Source of the DNA: Iris pallida
Taxonomy: Eukaryota > Streptophyta > Magnoliopsida > Asparagales > Iridaceae
NCBI GenBank assembly: GCA_029216955.1
Contig: JANAVB010015600.1
Span: 26,136,182 to 26,200,181, forward strand
Direction of reading: 5' to 3'
DNA length: 64,000 nt
The notes beneath the pieces are model-generated. The model saw nothing but the letters and a program-made list of their open reading frames with translations, did no database searches and had not been told where the DNA came from. Shown in pieces: positions 23,491-33,050 of this stretch. Numbering within the stretch: position 1 is the stretch's first letter; the number at the start of each line of letters is the position of its first letter. Both the position numbers and the translations under genes were made by a program.

Positions 23491-23980
23491 TGGCAGATGT
23501 TTTTCGATGGCGCTTCAAGAACAGGCCCCAAAGGCCAAATCATTGCAGGAGTGGGGGTAGTCTTAGTCTCAGCTGGTCATCCAGCGTGCTTACTTCCTTT
23601 CGAAGCCGTGCTCCAACAATGTTGTCGAGTACAACGCTCTCATCATGGGACTCCAGCTGGCACAACAGCTGGGGGTAGATCATCTGGAAGCCTACGGTGA
23701 CTCAAAACTCGTCGTTAACCAGATCAGAGGGCAATACGAAGTTCGCCATGAAGATCTGGTTCCTTACCATGAAGTTGCATTGAACATTATTTCAACCTTC
23801 ACCAAGTTCTTCATAGAACACGTACCTCGATTACAAAATCTGGAGGCTGACACTCTGGCTGGCCTCGCAGCCTCATTGGCGGCACCCCTCGGGACTCAGC
23901 ACTATGTCATGGTAGTTGTCGAGACTTGGTCTGCCCTAAAAATAACCTATGCTCGCAAATGGCCCACGCCATGTCAATAA
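23491..23980 (+). pseudogene. Element C second (archaeal-type) RNase H
   Basis: A second RNase H is the hallmark of Tat elements. The frame starts with MFFDGASRTGPKGQ (first Asp). After a frameshift near 23600 it resumes with VVEYNALIMGLQLAQ (Glu) and EAYGDSKLVVNQI (Asp), and ends with VPRLQNLEADTLAGLA (Asp). It should sit between RNase H and integrase, as it does here. It is broken only by the frameshift. Confidence 0.85.
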
Positions 23981-23989
23981 GTGCTGGTG

Positions 23990-25260
23990 TTAATGTCTGA
24001 GACTGGAGGTTCCCGTTCATCGACTTCGCTGTCAACGGAATTCTTCCAGAAGACCCGAAGGAAGCCGTCTCAGTTAGGAGGCGTTCCCTTCGATTCTATT
24101 ATGATACAGCTACTAAAATGCTGTACCGACGCTCCTACGATGGACTTCTCCTTCGATGCTTATCCAACGAGGAAGCAGCCGAAGCCCTTCGAGAAGCGCA
24201 CGATAGAACTTGCGGGGCTCATCAACCTGGGCCTAAGTTGTAGGATCAACTACGACGCATGGGTTACTACTGGCCAACCATGGCAGCCGACGCTGTCGAC
24301 TATGCTAAGAAGTGCCATGCTTGTCAGCTTCATGCCGACTTCATCCATACACCATCGGAACCACTACATCCTACGGTTGCCTCTTGGCCCTTCGAAGCTT
24401 GGGGCATGGACATTATAGGACCTATCACCCCTCCTTCATCGAGGGGACACCGCTTCATCCTAGCCATCACCGACTACTTCTCCAAATGGGCAGAAGCAGT
24501 TCCACTGGCAGAAATAAAGAGCTCTAGGGTGGTCAGCTTCATCAAGCATCATATCATCTACCGTTTCGGGGTACCTCGGAGGATTATCCACGATAACGGT
24601 CCACAATTCATCAGCCATATTTTCAGCAGATTTTGTGACAAGAATTGCATCCAGAACGTGGCATCGACCGCCTACAATCCGACAGCAAACGGATTGGCCG
24701 AGGCGTTTAACAAAACAATCGTCAAGCTACTCAAAAAGGTTGTGTCATCCAACAAACGCGACTGGGACGAAAATCTCGGCGAATGCCTTTGGGCCTACCG
24801 CACAACGGTACGAACCCCGACGGGCAACACACCATTCTCCTTAGTTTACGGAAGCGAAGCGGTACTGCCTCTCGAGATCCAGATACCCTCACTCCGTGTA
24901 GCAATCACAAATCAACTCACAGAAGAAGGCAATCAACGTCGCCGTCTGCGAGAATTGGAGGCACTTGACGAAAAATGTCTCCTAGCTCAACAGTGCATCG
25001 AACTCTATCAAGCCCGTATATCACAGGCTTTCAACAAGAAGGTCAAGCAGAGGAATTTCCAAGTAGGCGACCTGGTTCTGGCAGTCAGGAGGCTGATGGT
25101 GTTGACACACAAAACACCGAAAAAGTTCGAGCCCAAATGGGAGGGGCCTTTCATCATAGAGACGGTATACTCAAACGGTGCTTACCGCCTTGCCAAACCC
25201 AATGGGGACTTGTACATGATCTCCATCAACGGCAAGTTCCTAAAGAAGTACTACTCTTGA
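23990..25260 (+). pseudogene. Element C integrase
   Basis: The N-terminal zinc motif is split: its His part (EAHDRTCGAHQPG) lies near 24195-24235 in a frame other than the main one. The main frame from 24259 supplies KKCHACQLHAD, then the DDE core with GMDIIGPI, IIHDNGPQF and GLAEAFNKTI (Asp, Asp, Glu). The C-terminal part has FQVGDLVLAVRR, KFEPKWEGPF and ends with GKFLKKYYS. There is no chromodomain, as expected for Tat. From 24259 to the TGA at 25260 the frame is fully open, the best preserved part of this pol. Region 23990-24190 is frameshifted. Confidence 0.9.
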
Positions 25261-25407
25261 CATCCTTCAGACGAGTACTTCCATCTCCATCCAACAAGGG
25301 AGTCTATGGGCCCAATTATCAGGGTTCACGTACACCTTCCTTCTACAAAATCTTACACTTGAGGAACCCAGCTATTCCGTGGTGTTCTATCTCCAGTAGA
25401 AGGACAA

Positions 25408-25702
25408 CCACGTCCACATTACCTCTGAGTTGCTCCTCTACGCCATACAAAGCAGAATCTTACGCCCCGTAAGACTACGCTACCCATCATGTTTACCATG
25501 TCCACATTACCTCTGAGTAAACATCCCGTACAGACAACCCCTGCGTTACCGTACATTGATCGCAGAACTTCCATGTCCACATCACCTCTGAGTAGTTCCG
25601 CATACCCCCCAGAAGTCATTCCTACCACGTCCATAACACCTCTGAGTAGAAAGATTCCATCATTTGAAACCCATATTTGCCACGTCCACATCACCTCTGA
25701 GC
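25408..25702 (+). repeat. Five dispersed copies of a 23-bp motif after C pol
   Basis: Copies of CCAYGTCCACATYACCTCTG start at 25408, 25496, 25571, 25625 and 25680, spaced 88, 75, 54 and 55 bp. The motif itself is highly conserved while the spacers are not. They lie in the stretch 25261-25828 that otherwise has no gene, between the sense integrase stop and the end of the antisense gene. Confidence 0.85.
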
Positions 25703-25828
25703 AAACATGTGGGTTCTCTCAAACTTATCATCTGTACCTAAGAACCAAGGTGCACAAAAAATAATAGGTCCACACAAATCATCAAGTTCAGGACAGCAAA
25801 AATGAACGCATCACAAAACTCTTCATTC

Positions 25829-25834
25829 TTTATT
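25829..25834 (-). promoter_or_regulatory. Polyadenylation signal of the antisense gene
   Basis: AATAAA on the minus strand, about 75 bp past the stop codon at 25909 of the antisense gene. Confidence 0.5.
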
Positions 25835-25908
25835 TAAAAGTAAAGAATTATATCCCCAACAGGAGTTGCAAATTACAGAAAATAACAAAAAAGGAGAGAC
25901 TACAATCC

Positions 25909-27531
25909 CTAAGCATCACCAGGATTGACTGAAAGCTCTTCGATCCGACGCTTCATGGCTGTCGCCTGAGTCTCTACGGTCGCCAGGTTTTGACGTTCGG
26001 CTTCTTGACGCATCATTTCTATGACTTCAGGAGAAGTGTCATCCTCATGCTTCTCGTCCAACTGTTGCTGCTGCTGGGCCAGGGAAAGAGCCTGGTGAGT
26101 GAAAGCTGCTTCCTTCTCCTTAGACGCTACATGTTCGGCCTGGACTCGCTCAGCGTCTAACAAGAGTTGGGCCCGCTGGTCTTCAAGGAGGCGAATCTTG
26201 GCATTAACCTTCGCTATACTAGCGTCCAACGTAGCTCGTAACTCCACCTTCTCCTGCGTGGACTGAGATAGCCTCTCTACCGCAGCCTCAGTTTTAGCTA
26301 CCTCGCGCTCCCAGACAGCCACGGTGGCCTGATAAGATGACTCAGTTTTAGCGATCAACTTCTCCTTTTCTGCCTCTATCAGAGCGGAGAGATCATTTCG
26401 CTGGATACACTAAAACTCGAAAAGTAGCTGGTCGAGCTCAACCACCGATGCCTCCAGAATCTCGGCCATATGATCATGGCCCAGGTGGGAACGTATCAGA
26501 CCAATGTGAGAGAGCGCCATGGTTTTTTCTGTCGCGAAACTCCCATTGGCATTCATCACCGCCGATATGCCCCTCTGCAACATCTTGTACACCGCCTCAA
26601 TGATAAACTTCATGTACTCATCTGTATCCGCCAACACTTGCGGCATCATAGCCGGAGTTGGAGGAGCTGCTCTGGACGGCGGGCCCAAAGAAGACCCACC
26701 GACTTCAATCTGCGAGGCTGAAACCTCGGCATCAACGGACTCTCCCTCAACAGGGGATTGAACTTCGCCGCTGGCCCGAGGAGCCAAAAGAGCGGAAGGA
26801 GCCGAGAGGGGCGTCGATATCGTACCCCAAGTAGAAAGAGCAACAGGAGGTTCCAGCAAACCCTTACCCTTTCCAAGCTCGGAAGGACCACCAACGTCAG
26901 GAGCGATCTCCTCCATCTCCAACACACTGTCAGCAGGCTGCACGGGACCTTCCCCCTCTAGCAAGGCAGCAAGATCAGCACTTGTTTCCTGACTCGGCTC
27001 CCCTGGAGTCAGGTTCGGCAGACGAGTCTCACCTTCCTCATCGGATCCCTCCGCGGGGATAGGGTCTGTCGCTGCCTCCTGGACGGCAGCCACCTCAGCC
27101 TCCACTTCTGAGTCTGGGGTAGGGCTCGGCAACGATACAGCCGACCTCCCCTCACCATAACAATGAGAGGAATCAGCCCTTTCCTCTGTTTCGATCATGT
27201 CTGTTGTTCCCGCAACTGGCTCACTTATCTCTGAAGGAACGTCATCTGAAGATGACGAACTCCACTTTCTCATCCGGAACCCCTTATCTGCTGGGTCTTC
27301 AATGTCAAAGGCCCCCACAGAAGCTTGCACCCTCCCGGGAACTGCTTCAACCTCAGCTTCCCTTCCAACAGAGTCTGGAGATACTAAAATCTCTGCAGGA
27401 ACGACATCGTCCAGATTCTCCTCCATAGGAGACATCACAATCGGAGGAATGCGCTCTTTAGATGAGCCCGCCACCTCCTTTGGTCTGCTGGCACCCGATT
27501 TTGGAGTTCGGGGTCTCCTTTTCAGCGGCTC
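25909..27531 (-). pseudogene. Antisense gene of C: last exon, acidic linker and coiled coil
   Basis: Continues from the exon ending at 27597 after a 65-bp intron. Reading across the splice gives VE-EPLKRRPRTPKSGASRPK and then the frame MAGSSKERIPPIV down to 26410. The first 350 residues are Ser/Glu/Pro rich and probably disordered. Near 26410 a TAG interrupts (LLFEF, stop, CIQRND), and the same frame resumes to 25909. The last 150 residues form a long heptad-rich coiled coil (ERLSQSTQEKVELRATLDAS, then ALSLAQQQQQLDEKH), suggesting oligomerisation. Tat elements such as Grande carry an antisense ORF here; its role is not established. Confidence 0.65.
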
Positions 27532-27596
27532 CTACAAAAAAGAAAGTATATGTCACAAAAATGGTGGAACTAACTAGACTATGTGGGACTCCTTAC
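27532..27596 (-). other. Intron of the antisense gene (65 bp)
   Basis: On the minus strand the donor GAG|GTAAGG (27597/27596) and acceptor TTTTTTGTAG|GAG (27532/27531) bound a 65-bp A/T-rich intron. Splicing keeps the reading frame from PVE into EPLKRRPRTPK. Consensus sites on both sides and preserved frame make this the clearest splice in the window. Confidence 0.75.
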
Positions 27597-29589
27597 CTCA
27601 ACAGGAGCTGAGTCTGTTGATACTCCCGGTGACAATGCCTTCTACTGTCCCTTCGGCGCAGAAGAGCCAGCCTCTGTATCAGCACGTCTCTTCGGCTGAT
27701 CGGCCGAGGGCTCCGCCCGACCCCCCATGGATACGGTAGGGGTACCTCGATAACCCGCCTCTGGCGGACGGTACGACCGAGCCTTCGCCTATAGATTCCC
27801 AGTTGACTCTAACTGGGTGCCGACAATAAAACTGGTCTCCCGATCATATCCAGGAGGCACGACATTCATGGCACAGTAAAATTTGGCGGCCGAAAAAAGA
27901 ATCGGCGGCCGCTGATTCTGAACAGGCAGCGTAAAACGAGCTCTGGTGCATCCGGCATTGCAGTAATGCCAAGCTCGTGCACCGTCCAGCAAACTTGCAG
28001 TATACCCCAGGTTAATACTAGGGTTCTCCAACATCAGCTGAGCATAGCCGAATTGTCGTACAAAACTGCTAGGCAAGTATGGTTCCAGGTAACACTGGTT
28101 TCTATTCCGATATACCAGATGGGACAGCCGGATGCTTTGCAACCAGCGGAATCCCCATGGAGGCAGAGTGGTGGCATCTTCACCCGAATCTGTTAAGTCT
28201 TCGTTGGCCTCAAAACCCAAAAAGACGGGACCAACCTTGGTGATCTCCCACCCCTGAAGGTGGGATAAAACTTTTATGCAAATAGGAACACCAGTATGTA
28301 ACAGCTCCTCTGGCGGAAACGGCGGAGGAATGCGTCTCCGGCTCTGTGGTCTTCTTCCGAGCCCGGGCTCATCACGTTGGGATGGTACAAAATTAACCAC
28401 CCCATCAAGTAATGAAACGGCAGTTCGGCATGGGAAAAGTTGTCATTCCTACCTCGTTCATGAACCACATTTCCCGCAAATTCTCGTAAACCCTGCAACA
28501 GGTTACACACCATTGCACGGAGTAGAGCCAGGCGACAACCAAAAACCAACCTCACAGCTGGCAGGATTAGGTTCCGGGTCACTCTCTCCACAGAGCCTGA
28601 CCCGCCCGAAAAGACGTAATCCCGGAGCCAAATCATCAGATAAGCAGCCAACACTGCTTTGGACGACATCCGATGAGTAAGGTGCCAGAAGCAGCTATAG
28701 GAACGCTCATCCGACACCCGGTCCTCATTTTCTGAGGGATTCTTTTCATTTAGCCTGCTCATTTCAGAGAGCACCTCCTTACTGGAAAGCGCTGGCGGAG
28801 TTGTAAACTGAGAGGGATCTTCCTTGTCTTGCTTAAAGACACAATCTCTCCAAGCAATCATATGAGGCTGTGACCCGCCCTTTTCCCTCTTCTGCATATA
28901 ATAATGATGACTTGACACTTCCTTAAAGACGGCCATCATCTCCTCTGCTTTGTCCCCCAGGACTTGGAACTCCTCGTTGGTCGGGAAGTATTCCTCATAA
29001 GGTTTTGATCCCCAAGGGAGCCTTGACACCTCGTACATTTCATGAAGTGCGAGTCCCAGCTCCCCCACCGGAGTGAAGAAAGTTTCGGTCTTGGTGTTAA
29101 ACATCTCTAGAAGCGCGAGGAACATATGCCTGTTGATCTTGACGCCTGCCTGGGTAGCACAGATTGCGGCAGTCAGCCCAATCTCCCGGAGTTCGATTCG
29201 AAACTGCGTCAGAACCCAGAGCGTCAGCTTGTCCCACTTGGAAACATAGTGGCACTAATCCTCTGCCCGAAATTCACCTTTCGGGTACGACTGCTTCAAC
29301 AACAGCATACGATTTACAAAAGTCGAAGCGCCAAAAGCAAATGTGTTGATAGGGACGTCACTGTAAATGCTTCCAGGACGCAGAGTCCGCCAGGTGAAAG
29401 AAGGCCCAGCCCGGATGGCGGCCAAAGTATCCCTCTGATTGGAGGTAGTGTCGATCGTGATGGTGCCTGCCACTGCTCCCTCCTGAGATGGGGTTAGCTC
29501 CCAAGACATCCTCCTCTTGATAGCAAGGCGACAGAAAACCGTCAAAGGCCATTGACGCTCAAGTTGCTTAACAGTCATGTGCACCCCTC
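27597..29589 (-). pseudogene. Antisense gene of C: plant mobile domain body
   Basis: The minus strand reads in order: ERQWPLTVFCRLAIKRRMSW (from 29584), a TAG at 29255-29257, in-frame sequence into LALLEMFNTKTETFFT and ALHEMYEVSRLPWGSKPYEE, WLRDYVFSGGSG, a frameshift near 28300-28400, then WGFRWLQSIRLSHLVYRN and EPYLPSSFVRQFGYAQ. The pattern of an ALHEM-type motif followed by a P..-RQFG-x-Q motif is that of the plant mobile domain (aminotransferase-like, PMD), known from MAIL/MAIN proteins and transposable elements. The gene runs opposite to gag-pol. At its 5' side it is cut by element D. One stop and one frameshift disable it. Confidence 0.7.
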
Positions 29590-30066
29590 TGAAGAACAGA
29601 TGGCAACTCTAGAGGGGGGTGAATAGAGTTTATAATGATAATAACCAATTAAAAAATCAACTCTATCACAATCTAAAAATAATCAGAGTAAATACGGAAA
29701 TAAATGAGAAACAAGAAAGCATACGCAAACACAGCCGATTTTAACCTGGTTTCCCTCGTGGAGGACTAGTCCAGGCCTGAGAACTCTAGCTCAGGATTAA
29801 ATCCACTATTTGTGAAATAGTAGTTACACCCCGTGCCTTTTCTTTAGAAGAGCACGTCAACTTCTTACAATGGATCGCAGTGGCGATGCTTGGACTTTTC
29901 CAAGCGACTTCTTGAACTCTTGCACAAGACTCCTAACTGAGAGATGCTGAGCACTCGAGACTTAGGAAACTTGTGGCTAGTAGATGAAGAAGGGTATGGC
30001 TTATATTGAGCTTAAGAGAGAAGAGAAGAGAAGATTGGATGATTGAAAATGAGAGAATTCTTGGCC

Positions 30067-30074
30067 TATTTATA
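30067..30074 (-). promoter_or_regulatory. TATA box of D, left LTR
   Basis: TATAAATA on the minus strand, matched at 38677-38684 in the right LTR, which is the one driving the element. Confidence 0.6.
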
Positions 30075-30187
30075 CGTTTTTAACAGGCAGAATTTGGCCA
30101 GAATTCTGGTAGGAATTTTCAAAAAATTGGCCGTTGGACAACTAGCAACCAACCAACCCTAAAAATTAGGGTGCTGATTTTTAGGGG

Positions 30188-30238
30188 ACAGAGTTCGGCC
30201 CGAACTCTGTGTGGAGGCAGAGTTCGGCCCGAACTCTG
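30188..30238. repeat. Twin palindromes in the D LTR (left copy)
   Basis: ACAGAGTTCGG and its exact reverse complement CCGAACTCTGT are separated by a single C (30188-30210). The inner 21 bases recur at 30218-30238, centre to centre 29 bp. The copy in the other LTR is at 38798-38848. Confidence 0.9.
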
Positions 30239-30527
30239 TCTCCAGAGCACAGAACTGGTCCAAGGGTCCAATGGGCTAAGTTTGGATGTGGAGCTTTATG
30301 GATTTTGGATGGGTTGTGGGTTGAGTCTCAAGAGCCCAGCATAACTCAGCTTACAATCATTCTAGACTCAATAAATATAAAAGTACAGATACGAAAACGA
30401 CTTGTATTTGCACAATTGAGCTGTCGTCTGGCTTGAGCAGAATATAGACGTCGTGTGTCGTATTGAATTATCACAAGTATTATTTAGTCAATGTTATCAA
30501 TATTTGGTTGACTGTGACTTTGTGTCA

Positions 30528-30542
30528 ACAATCTCCCCCATA
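30528..30542 (-). other. Polypurine tract of element D
   Basis: On the minus strand ATATGGGGGAGATTGT abuts the 3' LTR, the usual primer for plus-strand DNA synthesis. Confidence 0.7.
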
Positions 30543-31112
30543 TTGATAATTGACAAAATAATAATTGTATATTCAATATCCATACCTGGACACATGTAAC
30601 GACATAGCTCCCCCACAATAAGTACCGAGCTTAAGAGTAGCTCCTCCATGAACAATGATGTGAATCTTTGTCGGCCTGTTAATAATATTCTTCCAAAAGC
30701 ATATATAAACAGAATATACACATAACTCCCCCTTTTGGCATTTAGCAATATGAGATAGATAAAGAGTAACTGGCAAAACACACGTAAAGGAGAAAAAACT
30801 GCATATAAAATAAGATAATGGCCAAGGGTCATAGAAACTGATAATAGATCTACCAATGTCTCAAAAGCACAACTCATAATAAGTCTACTATAAAGCAAGT
30901 ACATAAAAGTAACTAAAAAATACAGAAAACATAATCTAAGATCTCCAGTAGCAGCCTCAAGTAGCAGTCCAAAACCATCAACGAGCACGAGAGGGCCCAG
31001 CGTCGTCCGATGGATCAGTAAAGGAGCGACGTGGGTCCACAAATGCCGCATCTGGATCCATGTAGCGACGGACCCAAGGATCATCAATACGAAAGCCCTC
31101 ACGATCAGGATC
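30543..31112 (-). other. Element D 3' non-coding region
   Basis: Between the stop of the extra ORF and the polypurine tract. The open frame 30497-31189 overlapping it has no recognisable domain and is low-complexity hydrophobic; it is treated as non-coding. Confidence 0.4.
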
Positions 31113-32264
31113 TCACTCCATAGAAATGGGTATGGTAGGATGGCGAGACATGGAATACCGGATGTCATGCAGCGAGTTGCTGATAGCACTCATCTGTAAT
31201 GTGGTCCGATAATCCAGCTGAGTCCAACGATCGTCCTCCAAAGTAAAATGATCTCGGAGCATAGTCTGAAGAGACTCGAGAGTGGCAGGAGGAGGAGGAG
31301 GATCCTGTCCGAGAGGAGGGGCATCTGGCTCATCCTCAGAATGCTCAGACACTACCGGGGAACCAACGGCCGTATGAAGCCTCTTTGCCTTGGAGAGAAA
31401 GGCAGGAGCAGGTAAGAATGGACACTTATCAAGCGGTACATGGAACGCACGAAAGATCATAGGAAGATATAAAGCATAAACCAAGGATCTTGGCTTCTTC
31501 CTACAGTTGATCATCCAATCCATCATTGTGCGTGGAAGATTGAAGGGAACATGGAAGTGGAGATGGTATAAGGCCGATATTTCAAAATAAGTAACTTTAT
31601 CGGTAGAGCCCGCTTTGGATAGAATAGTGTTGAAAATGATCCGATGAAGTTCATAAAAATAAGGGTTGAGGAATTTGGCCAAAAGCTTACGAGGACGTGT
31701 GTTAGGGCTACACAAGTCGTCCTTGAAGCTTTCAAGTAAAATTCCTTCGGGAAATTGGAAAGATCTTGCTTCAACAAGCTTTTCCCAAGAATTTGGCTCT
31801 TAAAGTTCAAGATATTCGGCCAATTCAAAATCATCAAATGAGATATCAATACCCGTAACACGTGAATAGATGCGAGTATCATCATGAGTCAAACTGTAAT
31901 AAAACATTTATATTGTACTACGATATATGACCGAATTTGAGGTAACAAGTTCGTCAAGGCAAAGGTCATTAAAGAGTGCATCATATTGAGAGAAAATTAT
32001 GAAGTTTATGGGGTGTCCCGTAAACACCGGACGTGTCCGAAAATTACTAAACCATTCATTGGATGCGTCTAGTGATATAAAAATTCGGTCGTCGAAACTG
32101 TTTGGATCACGTGGACGTAGAGGATTGAACAACGGATGGGTTTGTTGTTCAATTGCCGGTGCAACGGGTGGTGCAACGGGCGGCTCAACGGGAGGAAGAG
32201 CATTCGACGAGGACGCGCCCTCGGTCCGAAGTCTCTTCCCACGGTTGAGCAATCGTGGAGCCAT
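31113..32264 (-). pseudogene. Extra ORF of element D after pol (plant transposon protein-like)
   Basis: One frame of 384 codons, starting MAPRLLNRGKRLRTEG, broken by TAA at codon 119 (about 31908) and TAA at codon 155 (31800-31802). Conserved-looking parts are FRTRPVFTGHPINF, YFYELHRIIFNTILSKAGST and FNLPRTMMDWM, followed by a proline-rich tail. This pattern (R-x-V near the start, an H-R-I-I-x-N-x-I-L-x-K-G-S block, then N-L-P) resembles the putative plant transposon protein family (Transposase_32-like) as remembered. It sits in the same orientation as pol, where SIRE-type copia elements carry an envelope-like ORF. Function unknown. The family assignment needs a profile search. Confidence 0.5.
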
Positions 32265-32585
32265 AACACAATAGATAGATAATAAAGAAATTTGAGATAT
32301 AGAAAAGAAAGGAGTTATACCTCAAAATATTGAAAGATTATGAAAGAGAATTGAAAACCAAGCCTCCTCCTTGAGTTTGGGGAAGAATGGAGCTCTAGAA
32401 AGGAGAAAATAGGGTTAGGGTTTTGAGAGTTTTGAGTTGGAGAAGTAGAAAAGGTAGTAAGAAGGAAGGAGAGGGAAAAGAAACCGAAATTAAGGGGAGG
32501 GTTTCTCTTGGTCGGGTCAATTAATGACCATTGGATCACCAATTGGATCAACGGCTGAGCCTGTTCCCGGTTCTGGAACAGGCAG

Positions 32586-32640
32586 GCCGAATTCGGCCCG
32601 AACTCTGGTAGGGGCAGAGTTCGACCCGAATTCCGGATCC
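32586..32640. repeat. Diverged palindrome pair inside element D
   Basis: CGAATTCGGCCCGAACTCTG and CAGAGTTCGACCCGAATTC lie about 28 bp apart, a degenerate version of the LTR palindrome pair, upstream (minus sense) of the extra ORF at 32264. The stretch 32265-33050 has no other feature; it is the spacer between pol and the extra ORF. Confidence 0.65.
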
Positions 32641-33050
32641 TGGGGACAGAACAGGAATCAGGCTGAGTTGAGCAAAAATTGGTTAAGTAAAGATAAAAAC
32701 CAATATACTGTACGAGTATAAGTACAGAAAAAGATCTAATAAGTAAATAGATGGATAGCAGATAGTGAGTTCAAAGCAGTAATATGAAGTTTGAAAAATT
32801 AGTATTTCAGCAAGTGATAAATAAAAATGAATCGTATAATAAACAAGGAATTATATCATAATTCAATATTTTGAAGCTGCCATGGGTTAGCTGCAGGGGC
32901 CGGATCCCAGCTAGCGGTAGTCCTGAGGACTAGTGCACCGTGTCGCTTAGGCTTTTACGCCTTGTTGTCAGAAGGACCCTTTCGGCTTGTACCCATAGCA
33001 AGTTCATCATAAGAGAATCACAATATATTCGATGTTTACGCAGGTTTATT

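Larger units (their letters stand above)
29590..30527 (-). mobile_element. Element D, left (3') LTR
   Basis: A 938-bp LTR beginning TGAAGAACAGATGG and ending TTTGTGTCA on the plus strand. Contains a minus-strand TATA box at 30067-30074 and near-perfect palindromes at 30188-30210 and 30218-30238, with a diverged one at about 30088-30108. Confidence 0.95.

Noticed and set aside
30497..31189. 230-codon minus-strand frame next to the D 3' LTR
   Set aside because: Overlaps the tail of the extra ORF in another frame and runs into the LTR; hydrophobic by composition but without a recognisable signal or domain, so not called an envelope gene.
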